DNA of 64,000 bases from Phyllostachys edulis (Eukaryota > Streptophyta > Magnoliopsida > Poales > Poaceae), in the NCBI GenBank assembly GCA_036346405.1, contig CM070562.1:108452999-108516998 (forward strand), written 5' to 3'. The notes below the pieces were generated by a model. That model saw nothing but the letters and a program-made list of their open reading frames with translations. It ran no database searches and was not told the origin of the DNA. Shown in pieces: positions 11,101 through 24,729 of the stretch (position 1 is the first letter of the stretch; each line of letters opens with the position of its first letter). The position numbers were made by a program, and so were the translations under genes.

Positions 11101-14100
11101 ATATTGCTAATATAATGTCAAAAAGCACGGATTTTTCTGGGAAATGTAATGGACCAATATCTTCATTAGTTCCATCACGAGTGATTTCTACAAGAAGAAT
11201 ACTGGGACCGGACGGTGCTAACGCCATGTCAAGAAGCATGGATCTGACTGATAAAATCAGACAACCAATCTCTTCAACAGTGCAATCATGTAGAGTTTCA
11301 CCAAGGAAAATGCCTCTTGCTGATAACAGAGTAAAATGCCCTGAACTTTTGTCAGGTGATGTTGGGAGCCCAGGTTCTGCTGATGGAAATGAAAGTCAAG
11401 AGGAGAACGCTGGTTCAAGTCCAGATGCACCTGGAAATAATTCAGAAAAAATTGCACCTCCTAAGCGGTTGGCAAGGACATTGTCTTCACCATCACGTGG
11501 TCTAATACGCCCTTCATCACCAAATAAGGTTTTGTCAACATCATCATTTGCCTCTAGGAGGTTGCCGAGCCCATTGAGGACTAGACCTTCAACACCTGTA
11601 TCACCATGTAGTTCTGGTAGATCCGATGCTACCTCTTCTATTCTTAACTACATCGGTGATGCAACAAGAGGAAAGAAGAGCCCAAGCCACATGGAAGATG
11701 CTCATCAGTTGCGCCTCCTATATAATAGGAACTTGCAATGGCGTTTTACAAATGCTTACGTGGACGAAATGCTATCAATTGAGAAGATGGGTGCTGAGGT
11801 AAATTCTGTAGCATTACTTCTTCCCATCTCACTTATGATAGTATCAGTGCCCATTTATCTTAGATTTCTATTTTGCCATATCCTGTTAGGGAGTTAGAGA
11901 AAGTGCTATGCCAATGGTTTGCCTAAATCCAAGCTCCTTTAATCCTTTTATTCTGTAATATCCTCATTCTTGTATGTGTTCAAGATGCCCATAAGCTGAG
12001 TTTGTTTTCTTACTTTATTTATTCATTTGAAGCAGACTATGCTCTACAGTGTATGGGATGCTAACTCAAGGATGTGTGAATCTATGGTTATGAGAAGGAG
12101 TTATGTACAAAGACTAAGGCAAGAGGTCAAATTGGGAATAGTGTTGAAAGAGCAAGTAAGATCTGTTGAGATTTTCTGATATTTTCATTGGTCATGCAGG
12201 TCATTTTTTTTCTTTTGGTGGTTAGTCTAAGATTTGCAATGTGATTGTATAAGGGCTTATAGAATAATTACAATGGGGCGCTCTGTTTAAAACATTAGTT
12301 AATTACTTTCTTCCATCTGAACAAATGCATTCACACTAAAGTAGCAGCAGAAGAAGGAATTCATATTTTTACCTGCCTTTTTTGATAAATATAAGAGAAT
12401 AAATGTGAATTTTTCTGATGATGTCTGGTTGGTTGAGATATGTTGTTCTTATAAGATGGTTTCTTTGTTTGTGGAAATATGCTCTATTCTTTCACGTTAG
12501 CTAGAACTACTTGTATTAAAGCTTGTGTTGCCTTTTAATTTTGACATCGTTATTGCATCTTTTGTTATCATGATGCAGATGGACTACCTCGATCACTGGG
12601 CAGCGTTACAAACAGAGCATTCTACTTCTTTGTCTGGTGCAATTGAAGCTCTTAGAGCAAGTACATTGCGTCTTCCAGTTACAGGAGGAGCAAAGGTACC
12701 AACAGCTCTCTTTCCGAGGCATTCTCATGAAGTTTTGCTAAAATTATAAAACATAATACTTAAGTATCATGACTCCTGGGGGGAAAAGCTGTTTTATCTT
12801 GTCTACAAGTTTTCTCTTTGAGTACTCCTTTTTGCTGTTTTATCTGTGAAATGTGATGTGATCCTTATTGTGTACCTCTTGCAGGCTGATGTACTTACTG
12901 TTAAGAACGCTGTCAGTTCAGCAGTTGACATTATGCAAGCAATGGGAACATCCATTTGCTATTTGCTATCGAAGGTAAAACAAAAAAAAACCTTTTACTG
13001 CTATTGCTGCATGACAACTTGGTGAAAATTGGTGTGTTTCAGAAGATGCAAATAACTAATTTGTTTTGTCCTGAAATAATGACATATGAAGAACATGTAC
13101 TTACCAGTTACCATTCTAACTTGCTATTTAAATTCATTCAAGTTTAATCATAGCAGCGGTTGATAGAATGATAGGACAGGTTGTGATTGTTCTACTGGTC
13201 CTTAGGAAAAAGTATATATGTAAATAGCATAGGCAGACTGGCATTGCTTGAGCAGACAACCGCTCAATTATTTTGTTGCAATAGATGTCCTGGGTGTTCT
13301 GATTGTTTTGTGATAGTGCTGTTTGTGGTATCACGGGGCCATAATGGTGATACTTGTAAGATGGTGGATGACATTATGCTAGCTTTTTGGCCAGTCCAGT
13401 ACTCCAGTTCTGGCCAAGCTGGTAGTGCATTGATCAGCGAAATTCAACTACTCTTATGCAAATTTAACTATTCAGGATGTTCTTTCCCTCAGAATCTGCT
13501 CTGTTAAATTGCTGGAAATTTTCGTCGAGTTCTGGCACTAATATGAAAGTGGATGATGCTTTAAGCATTCCCAGTAAAGAACAATGACCTTCAGGTCTGA
13601 CCATTGACTTATGTTCTGCAGTTACAGTCTATGCACTCTCTAGTTACAGAACTTTCAGCTGTTGCTGCTAAAGAAAGTGCCATGCTTAATGAGTACAGAG
13701 AACTCTTGGCTACAGCAGCAGCGTTACAGGTACAAGCTTGATTTTTTTTTAATTCATCTCATTATCATTTATCTGGTTCATTGTCTGTTGAGTGCTAGTT
13801 GCATGTATCAAATATCATTGTTTAACTTTGTAAGGAATCATATACATGAAATATTTTATCTATTCCTAATTAGTATCCTTGCAGGGGATAATTTGATTTT
13901 TTTTATAACAATAAGATTTTCAAAGCCTCAAGGGTCACAAATGCTTGAAGCAGTTCAATAAGATCCTAATGTGATGCTGAATCACTGACTGAAACATAAG
14001 CATGGTATTAAAGTTTTTCCACTTTTGCTGGAAACAGTTTTACACAGAAAATGTTATGGTCTTGAGTCCTGACAATCTATTCATTATATGAATAAAGAAA

Positions 14101-14636
14101 ATTCCTTATATGATCGTTGTCTGAAAACCATGGCTCTATTGTTTTTTCTGATGAAAATATATAATATAGCTACATCTTCAGACTACAGTAGGGTATAGGC
14201 TGCTCCTCCAAGCTTCCAGCGCGTCTTTGGATAAATTGGCACTTTTTTTATTTGTAATAGCAAAAGTAGCCTTGGCTCACACGAAATTGCAAAAATAACA
14301 CCGCATCAAGCACCTACCACGCTCCCAGTTCGCAGAAGCCACCTGCCGCGCTCCCAATCCGTGGCAGGCCACATGCCTGCCTGCAGTAGGTACGTGCGCA
14401 TGTCATCCTATCGCGGACTGGGAGCACGATAGGGGATATGTGTCGCCTGCCTAGCCTACCGCGGTGTTACATTTGCTATTTCGTTTAATAAATAGGCTGA
14501 ATGAGCCAAAAACTCAGCTTCCAGCTGCAACAAAGAAGGATGCTGTTTGCTGTTCAGTTTAACTTATACCTTATCTTCCGCTGAACAGGTCCAAGAGTCC
14601 AGCCTAAGGACACAGCTCATACAACAAACAGAGTGA
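8178..14636 (+). CDS. QWRF motif-containing microtubule-associated protein (AUGMIN8/EDE1/SCO3 family) with expanded internal repeats
   Basis: Six coding exons can be joined: 8178-11798, 12036-12155, 12579-12695, 12885-12974, 13622-13729 and 14589-14636. All introns are GT-AG in phase 0. They give 1,367 residues. The ATG at 8178 (MDACEIRAPG) is the first in frame; the upstream open codons lack ATG. Residues 1-220 are Ser/Pro/Arg-rich and disordered. About 22 degenerate ~37-residue repeats centred on SRGxSPRR follow (about 223-1045). The QWRF signature is at 1187-1190, followed by a helical C-terminus (YVQRLRQEV, MDYLDHWAALQ). The family binds microtubules, and Arabidopsis members act with augmin or in plastid and seed development. 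Most family members I know are roughly 500-700 residues, so this one is unusually long. Intron 5 carries a foldback element. The exact family member is not resolved. Confidence 0.9.
8845..11310 (+). repeat. Coding tandem repeat array, ~111 bp unit, about 22 copies
   Basis: Within QWRF exon 1 a unit of about 37 codons recurs. Its consensus pattern runs SKSMDFTEKD, then a Ser-rich linker, then SRGISPRRRLASDG. Units are diverged from each other but stay in frame, with no stop over about 2.5 kb. Units near 10600-10900 are the most degenerate and lack the SPRR core. The opposite strand also stays open for about 500 codons here, a by-product of the repeat composition. Confidence 0.9.
14262..14510. 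mobile_element. Foldback/MITE-like element in QWRF intron 5
   Basis: The segment has inverted ends. Left ggctcacacgaaattgcaaa...aacaccgc pairs with right gcggtgttacatttgctatttcg...gagcc, separated by GC-rich sequence that contains further imperfect inverted copies of a ctcccagtccgc-like stretch. It lies between exon 5 (ends 13729) and exon 6 (starts 14589). Target duplication was not identified, so superfamily is open. Confidence 0.5.
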
Positions 14637-16257
<1,621 letters not shown>

Positions 16258-17676
16258 CAAGGTTGTCACGGCGTCGCCTGGTCATCGCCTTAGCGTCCAG
16301 TCGGCGCGGAACGGACGCCGCGGAGGAGCACCTCGCCTTGGCCATCTAGGCGGGCGCCCAGGTCCGTGCAGCGTCCCAGTCAAGCATCTGGGCGGGCAAC
16401 CTGCCGCATCACCCCTGCATAAGGAAGCAAGGACCCGAGGAAAGGAGCGCTCGGGTATTCGCTCGACCGGGAAGGATTGAAGAGAAGTCGAAGGCCCGAA
16501 GCGCCGAACACCCGAACCCTAGCCGTCCCTCAGCCTCACCGCGCCAGCCGCCAAGTACGCCCTCTCCTCCGCTCCCTCCCTCCTCCGCCCCCTCCACTCC
16601 CACCGAGCCTGCCGCCTCCCTCCCGTGCTCCCGCCGTGCCGCCTCCCTCCCTCTCATGCTCCCGCACCGCCTCCACTCCCTCCCTCGGTCCCGCACTCCC
16701 GCAGCGTCTCCTCCCTCCCGCAGCGTCTCCTCCCTCCCGCCGCGCCGCTTCCCCCTCTGGCCTTTGGCCCTCTGCTTCTCCCTCACTCAGTCCCTTTGCT
16801 TCTCCTGGTCTCCCCTCTGCAGTATATGTGTGTCTGTGTGATACTGTGAGTAGTGATGTGCACTTGTGCTACTCCCCTCTGTCGTATAAGTGTGTCTGTG
16901 TGATACTGTGAGTAGTGATGTGCACTTGTGCAGATGTGCTACTGGGCTGGCTACTGCACACAACATTAGTTCACTAATTCACTTCACTAAGTTCTAGCAC
17001 ACTGCGCTGATATAGTGATGTGCTACTGGCTACTGCTATTGAGTATTGACTAGTGTTGCTACTTGCTAGTTGTAGACTTGTAGTTGCTACTTGCTACTGA
17101 AGTATATGTGTGCTACTGTGATTGTGTATTTGTGTTCTACTAATAACTGATACAGTGATGTGTGATTGTGTATTTGTGTGCTAGACTGCCAACACTACAA
17201 TAGTAGTAGTAGTGTAGTACTATGTGATGGTCTATCTCTGTAATGTTATGCTAGTTTTTGCTCTCAGTTTCATCGTGTCAACTCAGAAAGCTTATTTCAT
17301 TTCATCATTTCAACTTTACAAACATGAAATTACAATAGTCAATGCTCAATTGCTCAGTATTCGGTAACCATTTTATAACTTTACATGCTAATGTTTGCTA
17401 TCTTTCTTAATGGCAGGAAGTCAGGAACACATGGTTTCAATGGCTTTGGTCTTGTATTCTTCTGAAGCCGCTCTCTATTGCTTCAATAGCTCATTAAGGT
17501 ATGCAAATGTCATTGATCTCTCTAATTTGTTGTTTTAGTCAAGTACTCAAGTATTCAAATGAACCGTCTTAGCTTCTCTTGTCTCGCCTAGAGGACAACT
17601 AGACATCCGCCTGGACGACTAGGCGTCCTGACGCCCTTTAGGCTCCATGGTCGCCAAGGTCATCGTGACAACCTTG
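16258..17676. mobile_element. hAT-like non-autonomous element, imperfect TIRs
   Basis: The left end starts caaggttgtcacggcg; the reverse complement of the right end starts caaggttgtcacgatg. Flanking octamers actggaat and acgataat agree at five of eight positions, compatible with an old 8-bp duplication. The interior holds a C-rich stretch (16540-16800) and a 67-bp tandem duplication (16803-16933). No transposase was recognised. The same kind of terminus is seen at 23710-24164. Confidence 0.5.
16803..16933. repeat. Tandem duplication, ~67 bp x2
   Basis: A unit starting at cccctctg and ending with the run tagtgatgtgcacttgtgc occurs twice in a row with few differences. It lies inside the hAT-like element at 16258-17676. 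Confidence 0.85.
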
Positions 17677-19610
17677 ACGATAATGCGAGCTCGGCCGGCC
17701 GAGGAAGAACAAGACCAGTAGGCAGGCAGCCCATCCAAAAGTTGTGCGGCGCCGTAGCTCGTGCGCATTCAGTCGGATGCAGGAGAAACGAAAACGGGTA
17801 GACACGTCGTATTCAGTGCGATAACGCAAAATTTCCAGCGTGGGTAAGAAGACCCTCTAAAAAAATTGTGTGGCGCCGGAACATACCGCTAGGCCATTTA
17901 ACAGCTTGCTTGAAGCGCCCAGGAGGTAGAAATGACCATTGAAACTTGAAACGGGCAGAAACAAGTACTTGGTTCGCGAGAATCAGTCTAAGCCAGAAAG
18001 AAAAAAAATTGTACAGAGAAAAATCGCACAATACCCTCTTATTATGCTCTTGCAGGCAAAGGTCAAATTCCGAAGTAAGCATCTGATGAATAGATACAAC
18101 ATACAAGTGATCTTCCCTACAACATTGATTGGGAACGAGACAACGCAAAAACAAAATCGTGTAAGCCAACTACACCTCGCCGGACAATACAAGCAATTTT
18201 CTTGTCAATTATCACTACTGGTATTGACTCATGGTCTCATCGCACGATTCACAGCCAACTTCATCTGTGCAATGCAAGATGATTCAGGGCTTTTAACCTC
18301 AAGTATCATGCAGGGATGTTGAGGTGGCAGCTCCCAGCTTCTTCACATCACCGGGCCTTGTTCTGTCTATAACCGCCTAGACAGGGATGGTGATGAATAC
18401 TTCATGGACGGAGGCTAACATATAACAGTCCGAGTAATAGCGCCAGCCTTGTATTTGCAAGAAAACAGCGGCAGTTACAGTATTGGTACCTGCCATCATC
18501 AGGCAAGTGAATTACAAGAAAAAATGAACGGTTAGTATCATTAATATTACACACTTTTTTTAGAACCATTAATGTTATAAACTTGACACACCCCGTTCAA
18601 AAAATAAACTTGACACATGGTACAGACGATAATGAATCAATGAAGCATTTAAGAAGAGAGCATGAGATGGATAAAGAAAAGGTGTAAAGAGAACACAAGC
18701 ACGTTCACTTTTTTGGAAGGAAAAAAACATTTAGGTTACATTACACATCTATAAGTTTTACCATGGTCCACTCAAAAATAAGAAAATCGACCATAGTCCA
18801 ACGACGGCTGTATGCTGCTAAAAATAGCAGCCCGAATCCACAAATACAGTCAAAATATTACCACATGCTATACAGGCTGAGGTAGACTGGACACTAACTA
18901 GTAACTAGGGTGTCATGGCTACTCCCAGGCTAGAATCCACAAATACAGTCAAAATATTACCACATGCTATACAGGCTGAGGTAGACTGGACAATAACTAG
19001 GGTGTCACTCATGGCTACTCCCAGGCTTGCTTGCTTGCTTGTTCCTTCTCACTTGGCACTTTGGCAAAAACAATGAAACGTAGTTGTAAACCTTGTGAGC
19101 TTAACTAACATTTTTATTGACCTTAATTAACATTTGTATTGGATCATATGAAAGGAAGCATTTGGTGCAAGTTCCACAAGTGTTGATTTTCTCAATGCAT
19201 ATATTTATAAACTATGTTTAGGAACTTATAGCTTCAGTGCCTGTCTAGATATTTGTATTTGATCATGTGACAAAAAGCATCCCAAGCGAGCTTTGCATGC
19301 GTTGGCTTTCTCAATGCATGCCTTTATCATTTTCCAGTTATATTTTCTTTCCTTTCCTGCTCCTCTAGTTCCAGTTGTCACGTAGAACAAAGTTTGGTGA
19401 TGTGGGATCTACATGATTACATTATCTTTTGTAACCGAGAATCCAATAAAAGTAGATTTCTCAAAGTGAGTTTTAATCCCCTATTTTGTTGTTCCAAAAG
19501 GATATTCAAATACATAGTGCAAATCTGGACATAATGCAAAGGCAGTATTGTTTAAAAGCGTAGAATACCTTATTAAATCAGAGAAGACACCCTTGGCCTT
19601 TACAGTTCAA
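17677..19610. other. Intergenic DNA between the QWRF and IF-3 genes
   Basis: No gene was recognised. The region contains a duplicated ~98-bp segment (18833-19030) and otherwise AT-rich sequence. Its right end holds the 3' UTR of the convergent IF-3 gene. Confidence 0.5.
18833..19030. repeat. Tandem duplication, ~98 bp x2
   Basis: The unit begins gaatccacaaatacagtc and ends in ctactcccaggct. It occurs at 18833 and again at about 18931, differing by a short deletion (actagtaact) and a small insertion (actc). This is a simple local duplication. Confidence 0.85.
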
Positions 19611-22600
19611 TCAAACATTTGCTGAGACTTCTGTCTCAGTCTCCTTACTTTCCTCCAGTTGTTCTGTCAGAAGTTCATCCCCGTCTGGTTGGTCCTCTGA
19701 TTGATCTATCTCTGCTCTCACAGTATCTTTTTTGTTCAACACATCCTGTTCTTTCTGTATAGCTGCCTTATTGGGCACAAGAACCACATATATATTCCTC
19801 TCCATGAAATTTTTACTTTCTTCTGTCGCTAGCTGAAATACGATGAAAAAAATAAAAGCTTGCAACAGGTCGATTCAGTACTATGGCTAAAAGTGAAGAA
19901 CAAAGATCACTTGCTCTGTAGATGAATGAGTTGATTGCAAGCAATAAAAATCATATTTGTGATCTTTATTCCAGATATGAAAAACAAAGTACAAACAGAT
20001 TACCTCGCCAACATCATTTTGGAATCTTCTGATGAGTTCAATCGCTTCTTTTTTATATAAGTTTTGCCGGCCTTTCAAGTTCACCATTATCTTAGCCTGA
20101 AAGGGTGGTCTCAAGTAATAAGTTAACACCAGGGTTCACAATATCGGTGAAATTTCGCCGAAATTCCCGAAATTTCGTTCCTTTCGTTGGGTAATGAAAG
20201 AAATTCAATTCATTCAAAAATTTTCGTTTTGGTTGAATTTGGAGGGTTAAAGGGAGTAAACACTAGCAAAGAAACAACAAACCACAGCTAGCCTGGTGGC
20301 AAGGCCCACTTGCTGCTTTCGAAGACGCCAGGGATCGAATCCCACTTGACACAATATTTTTTGCAATTATTTTAAATTTTAAATTCAAATTTGATTCAAA
20401 CCAGTTTGAAAACCCACCGAAATTTCGGACTGAAATTCCGAAATTTCGGTGATTTCGGTTAATTCGGCCCCAAACGAAATTTTTTAAAAAACGAAATTTG
20501 TTTCCTTGGTTAACACTACAAAAAAAAAATGCAAAACTAACATAATTCTTGTCACCTTGTCACCAGCTTTAAGAAACTTCCTTGCAGCTTTAAGCCTCAC
20601 ACTGTAATCATGAATGTCAATGTTGTACCTGGCAAGCAAATACATCAGTTAATATTTAGGAGTCTTCTGATGCCACAAACAAATCATGTGTAGAAATTTT
20701 TTTGTCACTCCATTATGTGAAATAGCTCAGGACCGTTCCAACCAATCTGTCTACGCAATTCTTGTAGTTTCATTATGTGAAATGCTTAAGCAAGCTCCAA
20801 CCAAGTTCATCCTAATAGTTCCAATTTTTACAATTGATTCCCTCAATTCGCTAGAAGCTTCTTCAGCTATGCAAGGTGAAAGTGAAACTAAAAAGATTTA
20901 TCCTTCTGGTCTAATTAACTAGTTCCACCACAATTTAGACATGAGGGTGAATATTGATTGATTTGAAACAAAACAGGCACTTATTCGCCATGTAGCTTGC
21001 TAAAAGGAAAACTGACATGATCCGTACCCCATTTTCAGCTCTTTCAAGCCCATACGTTTTGCTGCAGAGAGTAAACATCAAAATTCATCACTTTTGCATT
21101 GTTATCAACAATGGATGTAGAAAAAAACTCAAGTTAGAAAAATTTACCAACAGATCTTTTCTGCTGAACTCTTTTCTTCTTCTGTTGTTCGTACTTGTGT
21201 TTTCTGTACAGAACCAACAAAAATGCATTCAAATGATCCTAAAGGGAAGAAATCTGAATAAGGAAAAACCTTGCTAGCAGTAGAACTCAAACAAATTCAG
21301 AAATCAAACTCATAAAAACTATCTGCCAATATAATGGACGACCACATGATGGGAGATTGGGAGACAAGTGTATTATTGGTTTAACATGAAGGTTCCATGT
21401 ACATATTCGACAAAAACGCGAAGTAAGGTTTCCAGCAGACAGGACAGGAGTCACCGGACATTGTTTACTTTAACAATGGACAATCATGTCATGTTCGTTT
21501 TGACACCATAGTAGATTTACTTATGGCATGTTCGTTTTGACACCATCAGGAGAAAACTTGTAAAGACCTCTTGCGGTTTGCATTTTGTGCAATGCATAAC
21601 CTTGTTTTACAAATTGGAACATAAAAGATATCTAAAATAATATTATCAATTAACCTAATTCCATAATAAAAAATGATGGAATGTGATTATGTGAATTAAA
21701 ATTGTCTGAGAACCTCCAAAATTCAGGTTGGTCTGGTGTTAATTGAATAATTGTAACATACTTGTAATCTTTCTCTTCAAAGAGTCGGAGTACCGGGGGA
21801 TCTCCATCTAGCGACAAAATTGCCTGCAATAATAAAGTATCAGCGATCCTAGTTGGTGTAAAATGCAGCACTAATAATGAATGCCACCTAACTAAAATCT
21901 GGCTAAAATTAAACATATCTTGTGAAACATGAGTGCAGATTGCAAAGCTAGTGCCCCTGCAGAGATATCACTGAGCAGGGTGTGAAAACCCATTATTTAC
22001 TAGCTGGTTATCACTGCTTACAGATTTTGTTAATTTAGGAGCGAAATTTGGTAAACTAGCTGGTTTAAGGGATCAGATGTTTTATGCCAATGTATGACAA
22101 ATCGCAAGTTATTTCAATCAGCATCGCATTACCAAAGTATGAATTTTCCTATTTAAAAGTCACTATTTTAACTACTCTATTTAATAACAGGCTATACCTA
22201 ATTAATTACCTATATATGCACTTGCTAATGAACAGCCTTTTGTTCTCGTCTGTATAATTTTATGTTGGAAATGTATGTCTTGGCGAAAAATGCTAGAAGC
22301 TTATGATATAAATAGTGTACCAGTATAAGATCATTGTCATCTGCAGTTTGAACTGCCTCGCTTACAGATACCACACCAACCTGTGGGGGGAGAATACAGT
22401 GGCACCATCAAATAAACAGGTAAGGACATAGGTCGAGCTGCGTACAACACTTAAATCTAAAATATGAGACGTTACATAATTGAATATGTGATTCATTTAC
22501 CATTCTTTTCTGTTCATCCAACAGCCTTACGGTTGACGACCTAACAAAGGGAAGTAGTTTAAAACGTCAAAAGAACGAAATGGACACGGTAGATGCTTGA

Positions 22601-23184
22601 GTATATGCTGAAGAAACAATACAGGACTACAAGTATTAAAGCACAATTCCGAAGTTAGTATTCCCCTCCTAGACGCCTGCACCATTACCACCCTCCTCCC
22701 CAACACCTTCAGTGAATTACTAGCCTGCACAGTCCACACTCCCACCTCTCATTGAATAACAGAATTGCTAGCCCGCAGTGTCCCACAGTCCCACCTCTCA
22801 GTGAATAACAAGTGAATTGCTAGCCCGCACAGAGCACAGTCCCACACTCCCGCCTATGCAAAACCTGTGCAACCAACCAGGGCAGGAGCAAGAAATCCAT
22901 CCGTACTCGATTCGCTCGATGTCGAGGGTGGGGTCGTAGTCGGGGTCGGGGCCGCGGTCCCTCCTCCCCCGCCCCCCGCCCCCGCCGAACTCCTCTTCGT
23001 CCTCCTCCTCTTCACTCCCGTACGAGGAGGAGTACCGCGCGACCACGACGAGCCGCGCCCACCTCCACGGCCTGGCCGGGAACCGCGCCGAGGAGGAGGG
23101 AGCCGAGGCGTGGATGGCGGCGGGCCTGTAAGGGAGGCGGGAGACGGCCGGTGCGAACGCGAAGCCGGCGGCGACGCCGACCAT
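19611..23184 (-). CDS. Translation initiation factor IF-3, plastid-targeted
   Basis: Nine exons on the minus strand join in frame: 22907-23184, 22501-22540, 22321-22380, 21762-21823, 21148-21203, 21028-21061, 20556-20628, 20004-20096 and 19611-19832. All introns are GT-AG, and the product is 305 residues. Residues 1-55 are rich in Ala/Arg/Ser with few acids, fitting a transit peptide. An acidic and Gly-rich linker follows. The IF3 N-domain starts near STVRLLDEQKRMVGVVSVSE, then come DGDPPVLRL and the KYEQQKKKR linker, then the C-domain (YNIDIHDYSVRLKAARKFL, NLKGRQNLYKKEAIELI). An acidic tail, typical of chloroplast forms, ends the protein. IF-3 binds the 30S subunit and governs start-codon selection; here it would serve plastid ribosomes. 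Plastid rather than mitochondrial targeting is inferred from the N-terminus and tail. Confidence 0.92.
20130..20508. mobile_element. hAT-type MITE in an intron of the IF-3 gene
   Basis: The element is flanked by a perfect 8-bp target duplication, gttaacac (20122-20129 and 20509-20516). It starts CAGGGTTCAC. It is a 379-bp foldback rich in ccgaaatttcgg motifs at both ends. The middle contains cgccagggatcgaatccc, a tRNA B-box-like stretch of uncertain meaning. It lies between exons 8 (20004-20096) and 7 (20556-20628). Confidence 0.75.
22640..22860. repeat. Imperfect ~65-bp tandem repeat in IF-3 intron 1
   Basis: Three imperfect copies of a unit containing gaattgctagcccgcacag and cccacctctca follow one another in the first intron. 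No function is suggested by the sequence. Confidence 0.6.
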
Positions 23185-24729
23185 GGCCGGTGGCGGTGGT
23201 CGGGGCGGGTGGCCGCGGGGGCCTTATCTGCTTCGGAGGTTTTTGCCGCGAGAAGAGAATGGATTAATCCCAACGAGTGGAGGGAACAGGAGGGAGGCGG
23301 CGGGGCTTTGGTTGGACGAGGCGACGAGGGAAATGGGGTCTCGGGTTGTGGGCCTTGGGCTTGGAGGCCCAAGTGGGACCGCATACATCTAGGGCCTGCT
23401 TTCGGCTGATAAAATAGGCCCATGTCCATGTTTACGGTTGGGCCTGACTAGGGTTTTAATTTTGGAGCTAGGATATTGGGCCGTTTGTATTTCAACCAGG
23501 ATGTTGGGCTGAATCTAGAGTGAGATGAAAAGAGGCGGAATTATACAGGTCTCTCAATTTGAACGACAGGTCAGATAATTTTGTGCTTGGAACTCGTCTC
23601 TTTCCTTTTTTCTTTCTCTTTGTCATGTTTATGTTGAATTGAACTATGAATTATGGAACATGCTAGGTGAACTTGTCGTGTTTTCCTGATAATTTAGTGT
23701 GATTGTTACCGGTTGTCAGAAGGATCACGAATCGTAGGATCGATGTAGAATCCAGGATCCCATCTGATTCTACCAAAGAAACATTTTTAAAATATATCTT
23801 GCATTTTAACACTTCTATATTTTTAAAATTATACTTCTAAAACTTTTGTTTACCAAAATATAGTGCAAAGGAAAGATAATTTGTTATTTATGCAAATTAT
23901 AATGGACACGAAGAAATGAAAAGTAAAATTTGCAATGAAAGGGGTATGTGCAAATAATTATTTATAATAAATCAGCAGAATCGGGTAGGATGGTACGAAA
24001 ATGTTGGTCATGACTTAATGATCCTACAAAAAAAATTGTTATAATTATAATAATATTAAGATTATACCAAATTAAGACTCTACCATAGGATCGAATCGGT
24101 CCCATCAATCTGGATCGTAGAAACGTAGAATAGTAAGACTAGAATCGAGATTCTAGCAACCTTGATGGTTACCGCCACATGGATTTTGTTGTTATTATTT
24201 TGGATTATCTGATCAAGGGAGCACGTATTGTGGAGTGTATGTACGTAGTACCAGCACCATGTATTATTGGAGATTTGTTGGACTCTTGTTTATTCGTTAT
24301 TGTAGTTGCTAACCTTTTTGTCTGTCTACGAATGGGCATCTTCTTTGCATCTTTCTATACGACGACGACGATGCAACGTATGGCCAACATTTGTTTGGGC
24401 AAAGGTGGGTGAGTTGACCGGACGGCAGCCTCCCTCCGGGTTGCAAGGTTGGTGGCGGTAGCCTCCCCGGCCTCCAGGGCTCCAGCGAGGCAGCGGTATC
24501 ACGTTTGCATGGTCGCCTTCTAAATAATTCAGAGGTCGTTTCATTCACGTGTCTTTTCTGTCATTTTTCGCCGATCAATGACACCGTTGTCAGTGTCACG
24601 GTCTTTGTTTCTGTAGCAAAATCCGTTGCCATATTCAGTGTTAATTGTGGCCATTCAACTGGACAGAGAAAGCTTTTAATATTTCTTCGAGAATTCAATA
24701 CTCGAGAGGAATGGTTTAGTTGCATCCGC
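23185..24729. other. IF-3 upstream region and intergenic DNA
   Basis: The segment 23185-23420 is the presumed 5' UTR and promoter of IF-3, GC-rich with long chance ORFs. No clear TATA box was found. The remainder is AT-rich, with a hAT-like MITE at 23710-24164. No other gene was recognised. Confidence 0.45.
23710..24164. mobile_element. hAT-like MITE
   Basis: The ends are inverted: left cggttgtcagaaggatc, right reverse complement caaggttgctagaatc. Internal inverted copies of a taggatcgat/gattctac motif fold back on each other. The flanking octamers attgttac and atggttac match at seven of eight positions. The element is 455 bp with no coding capacity. Confidence 0.6.

Noticed and set aside
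21195..21203. An IF-3 exon 5 acceptor at the later AG (cacaag before tacgaa)
   Set aside because: It shifts the frame; the upstream tgtacag acceptor keeps the conserved KYEQQKKKR linker in frame.
22854..23429. Long frames on both strands around IF-3 exon 1
   Set aside because: They are GC-rich shadows; only the frame starting at 23184 splices into IF-3 domains.
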